Source of the DNA: Achatina immaculata
Lineage: Eukaryota > Mollusca > Gastropoda > Stylommatophora > Achatinidae
Length of the DNA: 64,000 nt
Direction: 5' to 3'
Assembly: GCA_009760885.1 (NCBI GenBank)
Contig: CM019715.1
Span: 25,562,522 to 25,626,521, forward strand
In this document: positions 43,802 through 56,141 of the stretch, piece by piece
Numbering within the stretch: position 1 is the first letter of the stretch
How the letters are laid out: each line of letters opens with the position of its first letter
Position numbers and translations under genes: made by a program
Notes under the pieces: model-generated
Databases searched by the model: none
Seen by the model: only the letters and a program-made list of their open reading frames with translations
Told to the model about the DNA's origin: nothing

Positions 43802-44155
43802 ATGGAAAAAATGAGATTTCCAACACATTTGATACAATTAACATCACTGCTGTATCTAGACCAACAAGCAGCAGTAAGAATAAATGGTGAAACAACAACT
43901 TGGTTTGACACAAAACAAGGGGTCCATCAGGGGTGCATATTGTCGCCTTACTTATTTAACTTGTATTCTGAAAATATAATGAGGAACGTTAGAGAAGATG
44001 TAGACAAAGAATATTACAATGCCATAAAAACTGCAGATTATGAAATACAAGAGATTAGATATGCTGATGACACAGTATTACTGTCCACAACACAAAAAGG
44101 AATGGAAAAACTAATTATGTCTGTCCGTAAGAACAGCGAAGAGCAAAACCTCTGA
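43802..44155 (+). pseudogene. RT palm with YADD motif of LINE B
   Basis: 117 codons with LTSLLYLDQQAAVRINGETT, GVHQGCILSPYLFNLYSENI and [20 protein letters not shown]. The catalytic Asp pair is present. A TGA replaces the usual Leu/Tyr codons shortly after. Confidence 0.85.
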
Positions 44156-45034
44156 CTTAATGCAAAGAAAACTAAATTGATGACAAATGACAAAACAAAG
44201 AAGGCAACTGAAATATGTATCAATGAGGAAAAACTGGAAGAAGTGGAGAGTTTTGAATATCCTGGATCACTGCTAACTAATAATGGGGATACAATGAAGG
44301 AAATGAAAAGGAGGACATCTATCGCTCTTCAGAAAGTAAAACAACAAAATAATCTGTGGAGAGGAACGGACAGAACCACAAAAATAAGATTTTTAAGAGC
44401 ATGCAACTTTCCCATCGCAACATATGCCTGTGAGACCTGGACATTTAACAAAACAGCTGAGAAACACATAAATGCCTTTGACTGTAAATGCTACAGATGA
44501 GTTCTTCAAATATCATGGACACACAAAAGAACAAATATATCCATGCTACAAGAACTTAATGTTGAAGGAGGCTGGCTAGTAAAGAGGATTAAAGAGAGAA
44601 AACTTAAATATTTAAAAATATTTAAATATTTTGAACACATTAAACGTCATGATAATCTAGAGAAGACCGTCTTGGAAGGGTGCACAATGAGAAAAATAAA
44701 GAGAGGAAGACCAAGGCGAAGATGGCTGCAAGACATCGTTGAAGATCTGCAAATGGATGCATCAGCAGCAGGCCATCTTGTTCACAACCGAGAGGCTTAC
44801 ATGAGAGCTGTTGGGGAGGCAAAGTTCCGCAAGGGACATGCAAACGAATGAATGAATGAATGTTCAGCCGAATAGAAAGCCAATTGCATGTAATCAATCA
44901 AAATCTCAAAATGCTTGTTTCGGTACATCTCATTTACCGGTGCCTACAGTGGACCCGGAAGGATTCGGGGCCACATGAACGAAAGGAGTAGGGGAGGACG
45001 GACGTTTTGCATCAGGTTACAAATTTCTATCGGA

Positions 45035-45724
45035 GGTCATGGAAATAGTAATACTAGTAGCTAGTAGTAATAGCCGCAGTAGAAGTAGTAGCAGTAGAAG
45101 TAGTAGTAGCAGCAGTAATAGTAGTAGTAGTAGCAGTAGCAGAAGTAGTAGCAGTAGTAGCAGCAGCAGAAGTAGTAGCAGTAGTAGTAGCAGCAGCAGT
45201 AATAGTAGTAGTAGTAGTAGTAGCAGTAGCAGAAGTACTAGCAGTAGTAGCAGCAGCAGTAATAGTAGTAGTAGTAGTAGCAGTAGCAGAAGTAGTAGCA
45301 GTAGTAGCAGTAGCAGAAGTAGCAGCAGTAGTAGCAGCAGCAGCAGTAATAGTAGTAGTAGTAGTAGTAGCAGTAGCAGAAGTAGTAACAGTAGTAGCAG
45401 CAGCAGCAGTAATAGTAGTAGTAGTAGTAGTAGCAGTAGCAGAAGTAGCAGCAGTAGTAGCAGCAGCAGCAGTAATAGTAGTAGTAGTAGTAGTAGCAGT
45501 AGCAGAAGTAGTAGCAGTAGTAGTAGCAGTAGTAGTGGATAGCAGCAGGAACAGTAGTAGTAATAGTACTTGTGGTAGCAGCAGCAGCATTAGTGATAAC
45601 AGCAGCAACAGCAGTAGTAGTAGCAGTAGTAGTAGTAGCAACAGTGATAGCAGCAGCAGTAGCAGCAATGGTGGTGGTAGTAGTAGTAGTATTAGCAGCA
45701 GCAACAGCATCAGTAGTAGTAGTG

Positions 45725-45761
<37 letters not shown>

Positions 45762-45849
45762 TGTAGCAGTAGTGATAGCAGCAGCGGTGGTGGTAGTAGT
45801 AGCTGTAGTAGTATTAGCAGTAGCAGCATCAGTAGTAGTAGTAGTAGTA

Positions 45850-45880
<31 letters not shown>

Positions 45881-46838
45881 CAGCAGCAATAGTGGTAGCA
45901 GTAGCAGTTGTAGTAGTGGTAGCAGTAGCAGTTGTAGTAGTGGTAGCAGTAGCAGCTGTAGTAGTCGTAACAGCAGTAGCAGTAGTAGTAGTAGAAGCAT
46001 TAGCAGTAGTAGTAGTATTAGCAGCAGCAGTAATAGTGGTAGCAGTAGCAGCAGTAGTATGGGTAGTAATCGTTGCAGTAGAAGGGGTATCAGTAGTAGT
46101 AGTGGTAGCAACAGCAGTAGTAGTAGTGGTAGCAGTAGCAGTTGTAGTGGTGGTAGCAGCAGTAGCAGTAGTAGTAGTAGTATTAGCAGCAGCAGTAATA
46201 GTGGTAGCAGTAGCAGCAGTAGTAGTGGTAGCAGCAGCAGTAGTAATAGTGGTAGCAGTAGCAGCTGAAGTAGTGGTAGCAGTAGTAGCAATAGTAGTGA
46301 TAGCAGCAGCAGCACTAGTAGTAGTATTACCACCAGTAGAAGTAACACTAGCAGCAGTAGTAATAGTGGTAGCAGTAGCAGCTGTAGAAGTAGAAGCAGC
46401 AGCAGCAGTAGTTGTAGCAGCAATAGTAGTAGCAGTGGTAGCAGTAGTAGCAGTAGTAGAGGTAGCAGCAGCAGCAGTAGTAGTAATAGTAGTAATGGAC
46501 GCAGTAGCACCAGTAGCAGCAGCATCAGAAATAGTGGTAGTAGTAGCAGCAGTAGAAGTAGCAGAAGTAGTATTAGTGATAGAAGTAGCAACACTAGCAG
46601 TAGCAGCAGTAGTAATGGTAGCAACAGCAGCAGTAACAATGGTATCTGTAGCATAGCAGCACCTGTAGTGGTAGCAGCCGAAGTAGTGCTGGTTGCAGTA
46701 GCAGTAGTAGTTGTGATAGCAGCAGCAACAGCGGCAAAAGTAACATAAATAGTAATAGTAGTAGTAATAGTAGTAGTAGTAGTAGCAACAGGAACATCGG
46801 CAAAGGTAGTAGTAGTAGGTGCTGTAGAAGCAGTAGAA
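45035..46838. repeat. AGT/AGC trinucleotide array, about 1.8 kb
   Basis: Almost pure three-base rhythm of AGT with AGC, AAT and GGT variants. Within it, 12-45-bp blocks such as agcagcagcagtaatagtag recur, so parts have a secondary tandem structure. It reads as poly-Ser, poly-Val or poly-Thr/Leu depending on frame; none of these is supported as a gene. Confidence 0.97.
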
Positions 46839-46943
46839 GAAAGCTAGACTGTGTCGTTGTTGATATCCACTCTGCTGTCCTGTTATCTGTACATTCAAAG
46901 TAGTAATATATTTATCCGGTCTAAGAAGTGGCCACTACAAGTT
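46839..46943. other. Unique spacer between the two trinucleotide arrays
   Basis: 105 bp of ordinary sequence (gtgtcgttgttgatatcc, ctgctgtcctgttatctgta). It separates an AGT-type array from its complement-type ACT array. Confidence 0.9.
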
Positions 46944-46999
<56 letters not shown>

Positions 47000-47024
47000 T
47001 AACCACCACCACCATTTTTACTAT

Positions 47025-47065
<41 letters not shown>

Positions 47066-47161
47066 TACCACTACCACTACTGCTACTACTACTACTACCA
47101 CCACCACCATTTTTACTACTACTACTACTACTACTACTATACCACTACCACTACTACTACC

Positions 47162-47196
<35 letters not shown>

Positions 47197-48327
47197 CACT
47201 ACCACCACCACAACTATTACTACTACCACCACCACCACCATCACCACCACTACTATTATTTCTATTACTACTACTACTACTACTACTACTACCATCACCA
47301 CCACTACCATTACTTCTATTACTATTACTGCTACTACTAGTACCATCACCACCACCACCACTATTACTTCTACTATTACTGCTGCTACTACTACTACTGC
47401 TACTACTACCATCACCACCACTACTATTACTTCTAATTGTACTACTACTACTACTCCTACTACTACTACTATCACCACCACCACCACTATTACTTCTACT
47501 ACTACTACTACTACTATTACTACCATCATCACCACCACCACTATTACTACTACTACTACTACTACTACTACTACCATCACCACCATCACTACTATTACTG
47601 CTACTACTACTACTATACTACTACTACTACTACCGCAACCACCACCACCACTATTACTTATACTACTACTATTACTACTACTACCATCACCTCCACCACC
47701 ACCACCACCACCATTACTTCTACTATTACTACTGTTTCTGCTGCTGCTGTTGCTATTACTACTACTACTATATCTACCGCTGCTGCTGCTATTACTACTA
47801 TTACTACTACTACTACTACTACCACACCACCACCACCACCACCACCACTATTACTACTATCACCACCACCACTACCACTACTACTACTACTGCTAGTAAT
47901 ACTACCACCACCACCACAACTATCTCTAGTACTACTAATACTGCTGCTACTACCACCACTAGCACTACTACCACCACTACTACTACCACTACCACTACCA
48001 CTACTACTACTACCACTACCACTATTACTACTACTACTACTACTACCACCACTACCACAACAACAACTACTACTACTACTAACACTACTACCACTACTAT
48101 TACTACTACTACTACTAACACTACTACCACTACTATTACTACTACTACTACTACCACTACCACTACTACTACTACTACTACTACCACTACCACAACAACA
48201 ACTACTACTACTACTAACACTACTACCACCACTACTTCTATTACTACTACTACAACTACTACTACTACTGCTACTACTACTACTACTAATAACACTACTA
48301 CCACTACCACCACTACTACTACTACTA

Positions 48328-48361
<34 letters not shown>

Positions 48362-48363
48362 AA
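46944..48363. repeat. ACT/ACC trinucleotide array, about 1.4 kb
   Basis: Three-base rhythm of ACT with ACC and ATT variants, the reverse-complement class of the array at 45035-46838. Repeated ccaccaccactattacttct motifs occur at 47240-47740. Large open frames here (up to 517 codons) are composition artefacts. Confidence 0.97.
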
Positions 48364-49164
48364 GTAAAAGAACTGAATATTACAGATTAAAAACAAATGA
48401 TTAACAACTCAAATGAGTGACCTCCCACCTGCCAACAATTATCAGTTTCAGTTTTTTTAAAAAAAATAATTTTAAGAAAAATTTAGAATTTTTAAAAAAG
48501 TGATTATTAATAGACAATCTCTGTAGAGGCGAAGACACGAACTCTAAATTAAAATGGTATTTTATGAGCCTTTTCTTGTGCACTGTTTCGGGGTGAACTT
48601 TCATTTCTGAAAGCAGAAAGGGTGTTTATACAAGGACTGCGTGACCAAGACGCAAACTTGCAAGCCCCAGAAAGTGTACGGAGTTGTCAAGTTTTCACCG
48701 GGCACGTCAATCAAACGCCAGACACTGAAAGATAAATCGTAGTCCGTCGCGGCATATTACTCACGCTTGTCAAGTCCCGCGTCTTATGAGAGAGGTAGTT
48801 GATTTGTTGCATTCTAGAGCCACGATGCTCATAATTTATAGAAAATATCGTGGATTTTTCTTGGCGGGGTAGGGTTTTGTTTCGTTGGCTTTCTTGAAGG
48901 TTTTAGATGCACTCTTTGTGTATTAGCAACTTTTTATTCCCCTCTGTTATTATTCTTTAAAAGAAAAAGAAAAAGATATCCTTAAAAGAGTTTTGTGTTG
49001 TACTCGAAATCGTGCCCAGTGTGAGATCGGGTTTGATGCAAGAAAGTTTTATTATGCAGTTTTGTTTTTTTATTTATATTTTTTACTCGTATTTTCTCTT
49101 TTCTTTAGACATTGTAGAGAACGGGGGGTTGGGGGGGGGGGGGGCGAAGGCAATGTATTTCATT
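48364..49164. other. No recognisable gene
   Basis: Mixed sequence with a G-rich run at 49121-49145. Confidence 0.5.
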
Positions 49165-50000
49165 TACACCTATGTTTTCTCTGGTGTCTATATTTTATCT
49201 TATTTCTAGGTATTCTCTGATTTCTATGTTTTCTCTCATCTCTAGGTTTTCCCTCTAACTTTAGGTTTTCTCTGAATTCTATGCTTTCTATGACTTCTGG
49301 GGTTTTCTCTGATTTCTGGGATTTTCTCTGACCTCTAGGTTTTCTCTGTCTTCTGAGATTTTCTCAGATCTCTGCATTTTTCCCCCCTGACTTCCAGTTT
49401 TTATCTGACCTCTGTGTTATCTCTGACCTCTGTATTTTCTCTGACTTCTATGTTTTCTCTGACCTCTAGGTTTTCTCTGACTTATAGGATTTCTCTGACT
49501 TCTATGTTTTCTCTGACCTCTAGATTTTCTCTTTGACTTCTATGTTTTCTCTGCCTTCTTCGTTTTCTCTGACCTCTATGTTTTCTCTGATCTCTAGTTT
49601 TTCCTCTGACCTCTAGGTTTTCTCTGATCTCTATGTTTTCTCGGACCTCTAGTTTTTCTCTGACCTGTAGCTTTACTCTGATCTCTATGCTTTCTCTGAC
49701 CTTTAGGTTTTCTCTGATCTCTATGCTTTCTCTGACCTTTAGGTTTTCTCTGATCTCTATGCTTTCTCTGACCTTTAGGTTTTCTCTGATCTCTATGCTT
49801 TCTCTGACCTTTAGGTTTTCTCTGATCTCTATGCTTTCTCTGACCTTTAGGTTTTCTCTGATCTCTATGTTTTCTCTGACCTTTAGGTTTTCTCTGATCT
49901 CTATGTTTTCTCTGACTTCTAGGTGTTCTCTTATTTCTGAGCTTTTCCTTGATCTGCAGGTTTTCTCTGATCTCTGTGTTTTCTCTTTCTGCGAGCTTTC
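49165..50000. repeat. ~22-bp pyrimidine-rich tandem array with a regular 46-bp core
   Basis: Unit ttttctctgacctctaggtt, about 35 copies. From 49670 to 49910 the array is a near-perfect ~46-bp repeat of two alternating units (gatctctatgctt and gacctttaggttt). The outer parts are diverged. Confidence 0.95.
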
Positions 50001-50229
50001 TCCTGTTTATGTGTTCCCCTGTTCTCTTTTTTTTTTTTTTTTGGTAAAGGGAGGTCGCTTAAACCCTTTTTGCTCTGAATTCTTAAAGTATTTTGTTTCT
50101 TCTCCTCTTCCAGTCTTCGGCCACTAGTATTATAGATTCAAGTTCTTGGAGAATATTCCAAATTTATCTCGTTACAGCTGTTTTTTTTTTGGGAAGGGGG
50201 GGTCTCTTGGGAATATCCCCTTAAATCCT
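50001..50229. other. No recognisable gene
   Basis: T-rich sequence with a T run at 50027-50042. Confidence 0.5.
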
Positions 50230-51170
50230 TTAGAGCTGTGCACTATAGAAGACATGTCAAAGCATCAGAAACTGCTGTTAACTTATTTTTGACAAATATG
50301 ATTTTAAAAGTTGATAATAGCCTAGCTCCAGATCACTCACAGTGTTGGTGTCATACTGACTGCTCTTTCTGCTCAGTTCCTCCCACGCATGTTCAGTCCT
50401 GCTCATTGCAGGAGAGTCTGGAGGTCAATCCAGGGCAAGAAAAGGTTGCCCGGGATAAGAAATTCCTGGTAGGATTAGCTGTATGAGGTCTAGCGCTATC
50501 GTGCTGAAAGAATCTCAGATCTAGGTGGTTCTGGAAGAAAGATACCAGGATATGACGCAGAACCTGATAAACGTAGAGGCCAGTGGTAACATTAACTCTG
50601 AAAATGTGGAGTGGAGTATGGTGATCATGGGAGAATCCACCCCCCACACATGTACGCTTCCTCTATCTGCCATGCTGGACTACACACGCATCGGTGTATC
50701 TTTCTCCAGGTCGAAGCCACAAGCGATTTCTCCTATCAGCAAGGGAGACACTAAAGTAGGCTTTCATCTGAGAACATCGTCGATCTCCATTCTGCCATTG
50801 GGACGACGTAAACTTTGACGGGCCCCAAGCCATTTGACTGGTCTGGTGACGTATAGTAAGTGCAGGGCCAATCCTGGGATGCCTGTTTTAGCGAGCTTGA
50901 AGTCTCCGTCATACAGTTTTAGAGCTAACAAGTCCTCGAGTGCCAGGTGTATGTCCTGCTGTATGACCTGCTTGTTGGAGACAATGCGCAGGTGTATCAA
51001 TAACATTTGGCTGTCTTGAACTCATGTTGTTACACGAGGGGGTCAGGCCTGGGACGGTCATCCATGACACATGTTGCCTGAAATCACTGGTTCAACCTCA
51101 CGTATAAGTCGAATGACCACAATGGAAGTCTCTGGCAACATCCTTAGTCGTCATTCATTGGCTAAGCAAT
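50230..51170 (-). pseudogene. Degenerate Tc1-type transposase, minus strand
   Basis: Minus-strand pieces in order: RPVKWLGARQSLRRPNGRME, DVLR-stop-KPTLVS, a CGGGFSHDHHTPLHIFRVNV-like stretch where GGGSVMVWAGI is expected, VTTGLYVYQVLRHILVSFFQ, FFQHDSARPHTANPTRNFL and, in another frame, MSRTEHAWEELSRKSSQ-like sequence. Q-DNARPHTA and EH.W.EL are Tc1 DDE motifs (here D-S for D-N). Many frame breaks; terminal repeats were not located. Confidence 0.65.
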
Positions 51171-51532
51171 ACCAACAGCTCGCCATCGCTCTTCTGACAA
51201 CAACCTGGACATGACAAAATCATTAACAGACTTCCCTTCGGTGGAAACAGATAATGACTCTTTACTTGCTAAAACTTGCATAACGTGTGTGTGCCGAATT
51301 TCAAAGTCATGCCATTTTTTAATAAGGCCATAAATGAAGAAAAATTTCATTTGCACCTGCTGCTCGGAGAATTTAAAAGTAAACGTCCCATTGTTGGGGA
51401 AAATGTCATTAGTTTAACTGCCACACTTGCACGGTTTCAGAGCTTGAGAATAGCCAGCGTACACAAAGAGTTAACGCTTCCCAATAGTTCGATAAAGTGT
51501 TGAGTTTTTACTGGAGGATATATGGAGGATAT

Positions 51533-51535
<3 letters not shown>

Positions 51536-51576
<41 letters not shown>
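51536..51576. repeat. CT then TA microsatellite
   Basis: The TA part supplies the insertion dinucleotide of the Tc1 element that starts at 51577. The TA tract resumes at 53043 on the other side. Confidence 0.9.
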
Positions 51577-53042
51577 GTTAAAAAAAAAAAGAAACGCAAC
51601 ACAAACGATGTTGCAATTTAAACTGAAGTTTGCTGATCAGACAAGGGCAAATTGCCTGAAACGTTCACTTGGACATCCTTCACGTGCTGACCTGAATTGT
51701 ACGCAGCAGATGATTCATGAGCACAGAAAAGCGACACTAGTCAAAACAGCATTTTTGACAATAACTCTCATGACAGGTTCACGAGAATCCCGTGAAACTT
51801 ACTGAACACAAACTCACTGACCATGTTATTGAATGCCTATAAAATATTGACGCTCCTCGAATCAATTCATTTGAAAATTCAATGCGCAAGTATGGCTCAT
51901 CTCACTACAGAACAACGAATCATCATCATTGGATGTTTACAGACTGAACAGTCACAAAGTGTAGTAGTCTGACAATTTAATGTGGTTAGAAGCACCATTA
52001 GTTGCCTTTGGAGACGATTTTAAGAAACTGGCTCAGTTCCAGACCGGCCGCGCAGTGGAAGACCCATAGTCACAACTCCTGCCGAAGACCGCTTCATACG
52101 GCTGCGTCACCTCAGGAATCGATTTGTATCTGCGTCCTCAACAGTCCAGTCAATGATAGCAGCTCGTCGAATTTCAGATCAAACGGCCAGGAACCGGCTG
52201 CACGACGCTGGTCTTTGGGCTAGAAGATCCTACAGAGGTCTGTTTCTTACGGACCGGCATCGCCAGAACCGACTGCAGTGGGCGAACCAGCATCATCAGT
52301 GGACCGTTGCGAATGATTGGAGAAGGGTTTGGTTTAATGATGAATCATTCTTTCTGCTCCAATGACTAGGAAGACGGAGAAGAGTTTACGGCAGAGTCCA
52401 CGAGCACTACGCCCAGAACTGCGTGTATGAGGCTCCTCCACATGGTGGTGGAGGTGTACTGGTGTGGGGGACGATCAACTTCATGGGAAGAAGTGACCTG
52501 GTGCAAATTGAAGGATGCATGAATACACAACGATACGTCGCTGAAATTCTTCGTCCTCACGTCCTTCCACTTCTGGCTGTACCAGAGTCGATTTTTCAGC
52601 AGGATAACGCTCGACCTCATGTGGCACAACTCACCATCCAGTTCCTCGCTGACAACAACGTTCAGACTATTCTGTGGCCATCCATGTCATCAGACATGAA
52701 ACCAGTAGAACACATATGGAATGAACTCAACAGACAAGTCCGCCAGCGAGACGTGGCGCCAACCAATCTCCGACAGTTGTCTTTTGCACTGCAGGAAGTG
52801 TGAGCAGCCATCCCACAACAACAGATCCAACGGCTAATCGGATCCATGTCAAGGAGATGTCGTTCTCTGATACAGGCCAGAGGAAGCCATACATCTTACT
52901 GAAACGGAGGCCTCAGTCGCAATGAATAAAAGTCCAAACCAAATTTAATGAACATCATTTCATTGTTAAAGTCTTAAAGTCTCTTTATGTCAAGACTGAA
53001 ACATTACGACTACAGTAGTGTTGCGTTTCTTTTTTTGAATAG
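51577..53042 (+). mobile_element. Tc1-family DNA transposon with terminal inverted repeats
   Basis: 1466 bp. The left end (A-run, then gaaacgcaacac at 51591-51602) is inverted at the right end (gtgttgcgtttc, then a T-run, to 53042), giving ~28-bp TIRs. TA flanks both sides, as Tc1/mariner elements require. It contains one transposase frame with four stops and no frameshift. Confidence 0.9.
51892..52902 (+). pseudogene. Tc1 transposase (DD34E), four in-frame stops
   Basis: 337 codons from ATG 51892 to TGA 52900. N-terminal HTH part: MAHLTTEQRIIIIGCLQTEQ and FNVVRSTISCLWRRF, then SGRPIVTT, a second HTH (STVQSMIAARRISDQTARNR), and the DDE core: WFNDESFF (first Asp), GGGGVLVWGTINFMGRSDLV, IFQQDNARPHVAQL (second Asp) and KPVEHIWNELNRQV (Glu), with 34 residues between the last two. 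Stops: TGA 51970, TAA 52021, TGA 52363, TGA 52801. Each is explained by one C-to-T or G-to-A change from CGA, CAA, CGA and TGG by family comparison. No indels, so decay is moderate. The intact enzyme would cut and paste the element. Confidence 0.9.
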
Positions 53043-53044
53043 TA

Positions 53045-54442
53045 TATATATATATACAGAGGAGACAGAGAGGGATGGAGAGAGGAGGAGACAGAGGAGA
53101 CAGAGAGGGATGGAGAGAGGAGGAGACAGAGGAGACAGAGAGGTACGGAGAAAGAAGGAGACAGAGAGGGATGGAGAGAGGAGGAGACAGAGGAGACAGA
53201 GAGGGATGGAGAGAGGAGAGACAGAGGAGACAGAGAGGTACAGAGAAAGAAGGAGACAGAGAGGGATGGAGAGAGAGGAGACAGAGGAGACAGAGAGGTA
53301 CGGAGAAAGAAGGAGACAGAGAGGGATGGAGAGAGGAGGAGACAGAGGAGACAGAGAGGTACGGAGAAAGAAGGAGACAGAGAGGGATGGAGAGAGGAGG
53401 AGACAGAGGAGACAGAGAGGTACGGAGAAGAAGGAGACAGAGAGGGATGGAGAGAGGAGGAGACAGAGGAGACAGAGAAGGACGGAGAGAGAAGGAGACA
53501 GAGAGGGATGGAGAGAGGAGGAGACAGAGGAGACAGAGAAGGACGGAGAGAGAAGGAGACAGAGAGGGATGGAGAGAGGAGGAGACAGAGAAGGACGGAG
53601 AGAGAAGGAGACAGAGAGGGACGGAGAGAGGAGGAGACAGATAGGGACGGAGAGAGAAGGAGACAGAGAAGGACGGAGAGAGAAGCGGAGAGAGAAGGAG
53701 ACAGAGAAGGACGGAGAGAGAAGGAGACAGATAGGGACGGAGAAAGAAGGAAACAGAGGGACAGAGAGAGAAGGAAACAGATAGGGACAGAGAGAGAAGG
53801 AGACATATAGGGACGGAGAAAGAAGGAGACAGATAGGGACGGAGAGAGAAGGAAACAGGGACGGAGAGAGAAGGAAACAGATAGGGACGGAGAGAGAAGG
53901 AGACAGATAGGGACGGAGAGAGAAGGAGACAGAGGGACAGAGAGAGAAGGAAACAGATAGGGACGGAGAGAGAAGGAGACAGATAGGGGCGGAGAGAGAA
54001 GGAGACAGATAGGGGCGGAGAGAGAAGGAGACAGATAGGGGCGGAGAGAGAAGGAGACATATAGGGACGGAGAGAGAAGGAGACAGAGAAGGACGGAGAG
54101 AGAAGGAGACGATAGGGACGGAGAGAGAAGGAGACAGATAGGGACGGAGAAAGAAGGAAACAGATAGGGACGGAGAGAGAAGGAGATAGAGGACAGAGAG
54201 AGAAGGAAACAGATAGGGACGGAGAGAGAAGGAGACGGATAGGGGCGGAGAGAGAAGGAGACAGATAGGGGCGGAGAGAGAAGGAGACAGATAGGGGCGG
54301 AGAGAGAAGGAGACATATAGGGACGAGAGAGAAGGAGACAGAGGGACGGAGAGAGAAGGAGACAGATAGGGACGGAGAGAGAAGGAGACAGATAGGGACG
54401 GAGAAAGAAGGAAACAGATAGGGACGGAGAGAGAAGGAGACA
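53045..54442. repeat. GA-rich minisatellite, about 1.4 kb
   Basis: The left half has a ~44-bp compound unit (gagggatggagagaggagga, gacagaggagacaga); the right half has a ~26-bp unit (agatagggacggagagagaa, ggagac). It starts within a few bases of the Tc1 right end. Frames of Glu/Arg or Ser/Pro/Leu up to 488 codons are artefacts. Confidence 0.95.
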
Positions 54443-56030
54443 GAAATATAAAGGAAAACATAAACGAACTTTTCAATTCAAACAGAACAACCTTTCCCCA
54501 GGTCGGAAAACGACATCGCCAGGTCCTGACTCACGCAAACCGTTGCCAACTTCCCCTTCCGTTTAATTCAGTGACCAGGAACTGTCAACTGGGGGGAATA
54601 TTTCCAGGATAGATTTTTATTTTATTATTTTTTTTAGGGGGGGGGGTGTACTTGGCACACTCATATCTGTCAATTTTAAAATGAAATGTTGACAGCTTTT
54701 TCATTTTCATTGCCTGTTCCTGCCCAGACAGCAGATTGATCTAGATGAGACTTGACGCGATTTTGAAACATTATTTATGGACGTATGTCCCACAGGGTCA
54801 TTTATTAATAGAGATCCGTAGTTTATTTGTGTATTTTGCGTCTATTTATAGCTGTCGGTGTCGAACTTTGATTGGGCAGGAAGATGCTGGTAATTTTTAA
54901 CCAGGGCTGTCGATTTGACATGTTTGTTTCTACGTGATTTATAGTTATTATTTTCGTCTTTGTAAGTGTAGCCGTTCCCAAGATTACACAGCATTTTAAA
55001 GAAGGTGTGTAGCTTATTTTCTCGTAGATCATTCGCTGATTAAGTCAATCCCACTTTCTGGACTGTGGGTGTAGTGTCTTTGCCGATGAACATAAATTAA
55101 CTAGAGTTAGGGGGCGCTTGTTAACATAAGTGACGAAAACTTGTCTAGGGGAGATAATGAGGTGTCTGGGGGGTGTTGTCTTCAAGAGTTATCTTCGTAT
55201 CAATTTTGGGCTTGTTCGGTGCTCGGTCCCACCTCATGCTGCAGTAAACTGCCCAAAGGAGGTATCCTGTTTGACTATGAGGCACACTTTTAAACGCAAA
55301 TGAAAAATAGGCACGCAAAAGTAAGAGCAATGAGCTGATAAGAAACGAAAGCAGCTACCACATATACATTAATGGAGAAAGTCTTGTTCCTTATCCAGGA
55401 AGTAAGGTGCTTCTAAACGGAAAAATGTTTCTAAAAGTATCAAAGCTCCAAAGCGCCGAAAATACTTCGCAGGAAACTTAACAATTTCCGATCACGAGGG
55501 TTGGAAAATATATGTAAATACCATAAAAGGAAACCAGCTATTCTAAATACAGTTGTTGTTATGTGACCTATAAACATCACACCCTCCCATCTCAACACGG
55601 GTTTTCCATGTCTTTTAGCACGTCTCGTTGCGTGGTTGCTTTATCATTTAATATCTCATCTGTACGTGCCGTTTTTCTAAACTACTTAAGGGCGTTTCAC
55701 GTTTGTATGAATTACCTTCCTTTTTCCTCATTGCACTGTGGCTGGACTTTGAAGTAATTTCCGGATTTGGTTATTTATTTGTTTTTTGTGGGTTTTTTTC
55801 CGGCTTAGTTCCCGGATTTGTTCTCCCATCTCCCTGGTCTCCCATATTCCTTTTGATATAAAACCTATTTCCGACAATTAGTTATTTTATTACAATATTT
55901 TCCCATTTTATTATGTGCTATTTTTATAGGCGGATTTCTCCAGCCATGGAAGTTACATTTGATATTTTTCAAATCGAGGAGTTGGTATTAACATTGTTGT
56001 ACACCTATCTCTCTTCCTCTCCCCCTCTCC
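54443..56030. other. No recognisable gene
   Basis: AT-rich, unique sequence with a G run at 54637-54645. Short frames lack motifs. Confidence 0.45.
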
Positions 56031-56092
56031 TTTCTACCCAGTCTCTGATCTATGACAGTCAGGCGTTGGTCGTCATTGATTTCCACAAACGC

Positions 56093-56141
<49 letters not shown>

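Larger units (their letters stand above)
42075..44858 (+). mobile_element. LINE family B, longest copy (endonuclease to 3' tail)
   Basis: RTE-like LINE, 5' truncated inside the endonuclease. Order: AP-type endonuclease (VRLKDTPRNVTIIQIYAFTS, IILIMGDFNAEIG near 42350-42400, then FKQHPRRLYTWTSPDGKTKN, LPGADCDTDHELLIADMKIK), RT (LKNGKSPGCDEITAQFIKAG, RTIFIPLPKKGN, RTVALISHASKILLKII, FVQAAFRQGRG-like, YADDTVLL at 44060), thumb, and the C-terminal tail GHIKRHDNLEKTVLEG-like. Disruptions: TAA at 42431, frameshift near 43050 in an A-run, a missing T near 43748, TGA at 44153, TGA at 44498 and others. It ends tgcaaacgaatgaatgaatg. In intact relatives one protein nicks DNA and primes reverse transcription there. 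Confidence 0.9.

Noticed and set aside
45039..48404. Very long open frames (up to 614 codons) of poly-Ser, poly-Val, poly-Leu, poly-Thr
   Set aside because: They are on both strands and in several frames of pure trinucleotide repeats. A three-base period keeps any frame open; there is no gene-like sequence outside the repeat.
52985..54476. Long minus-strand Ser/Pro/Leu frames and plus-strand Glu/Arg frames
   Set aside because: These are products of the GA-rich minisatellite; they repeat the unit and extend into unrelated flanks.
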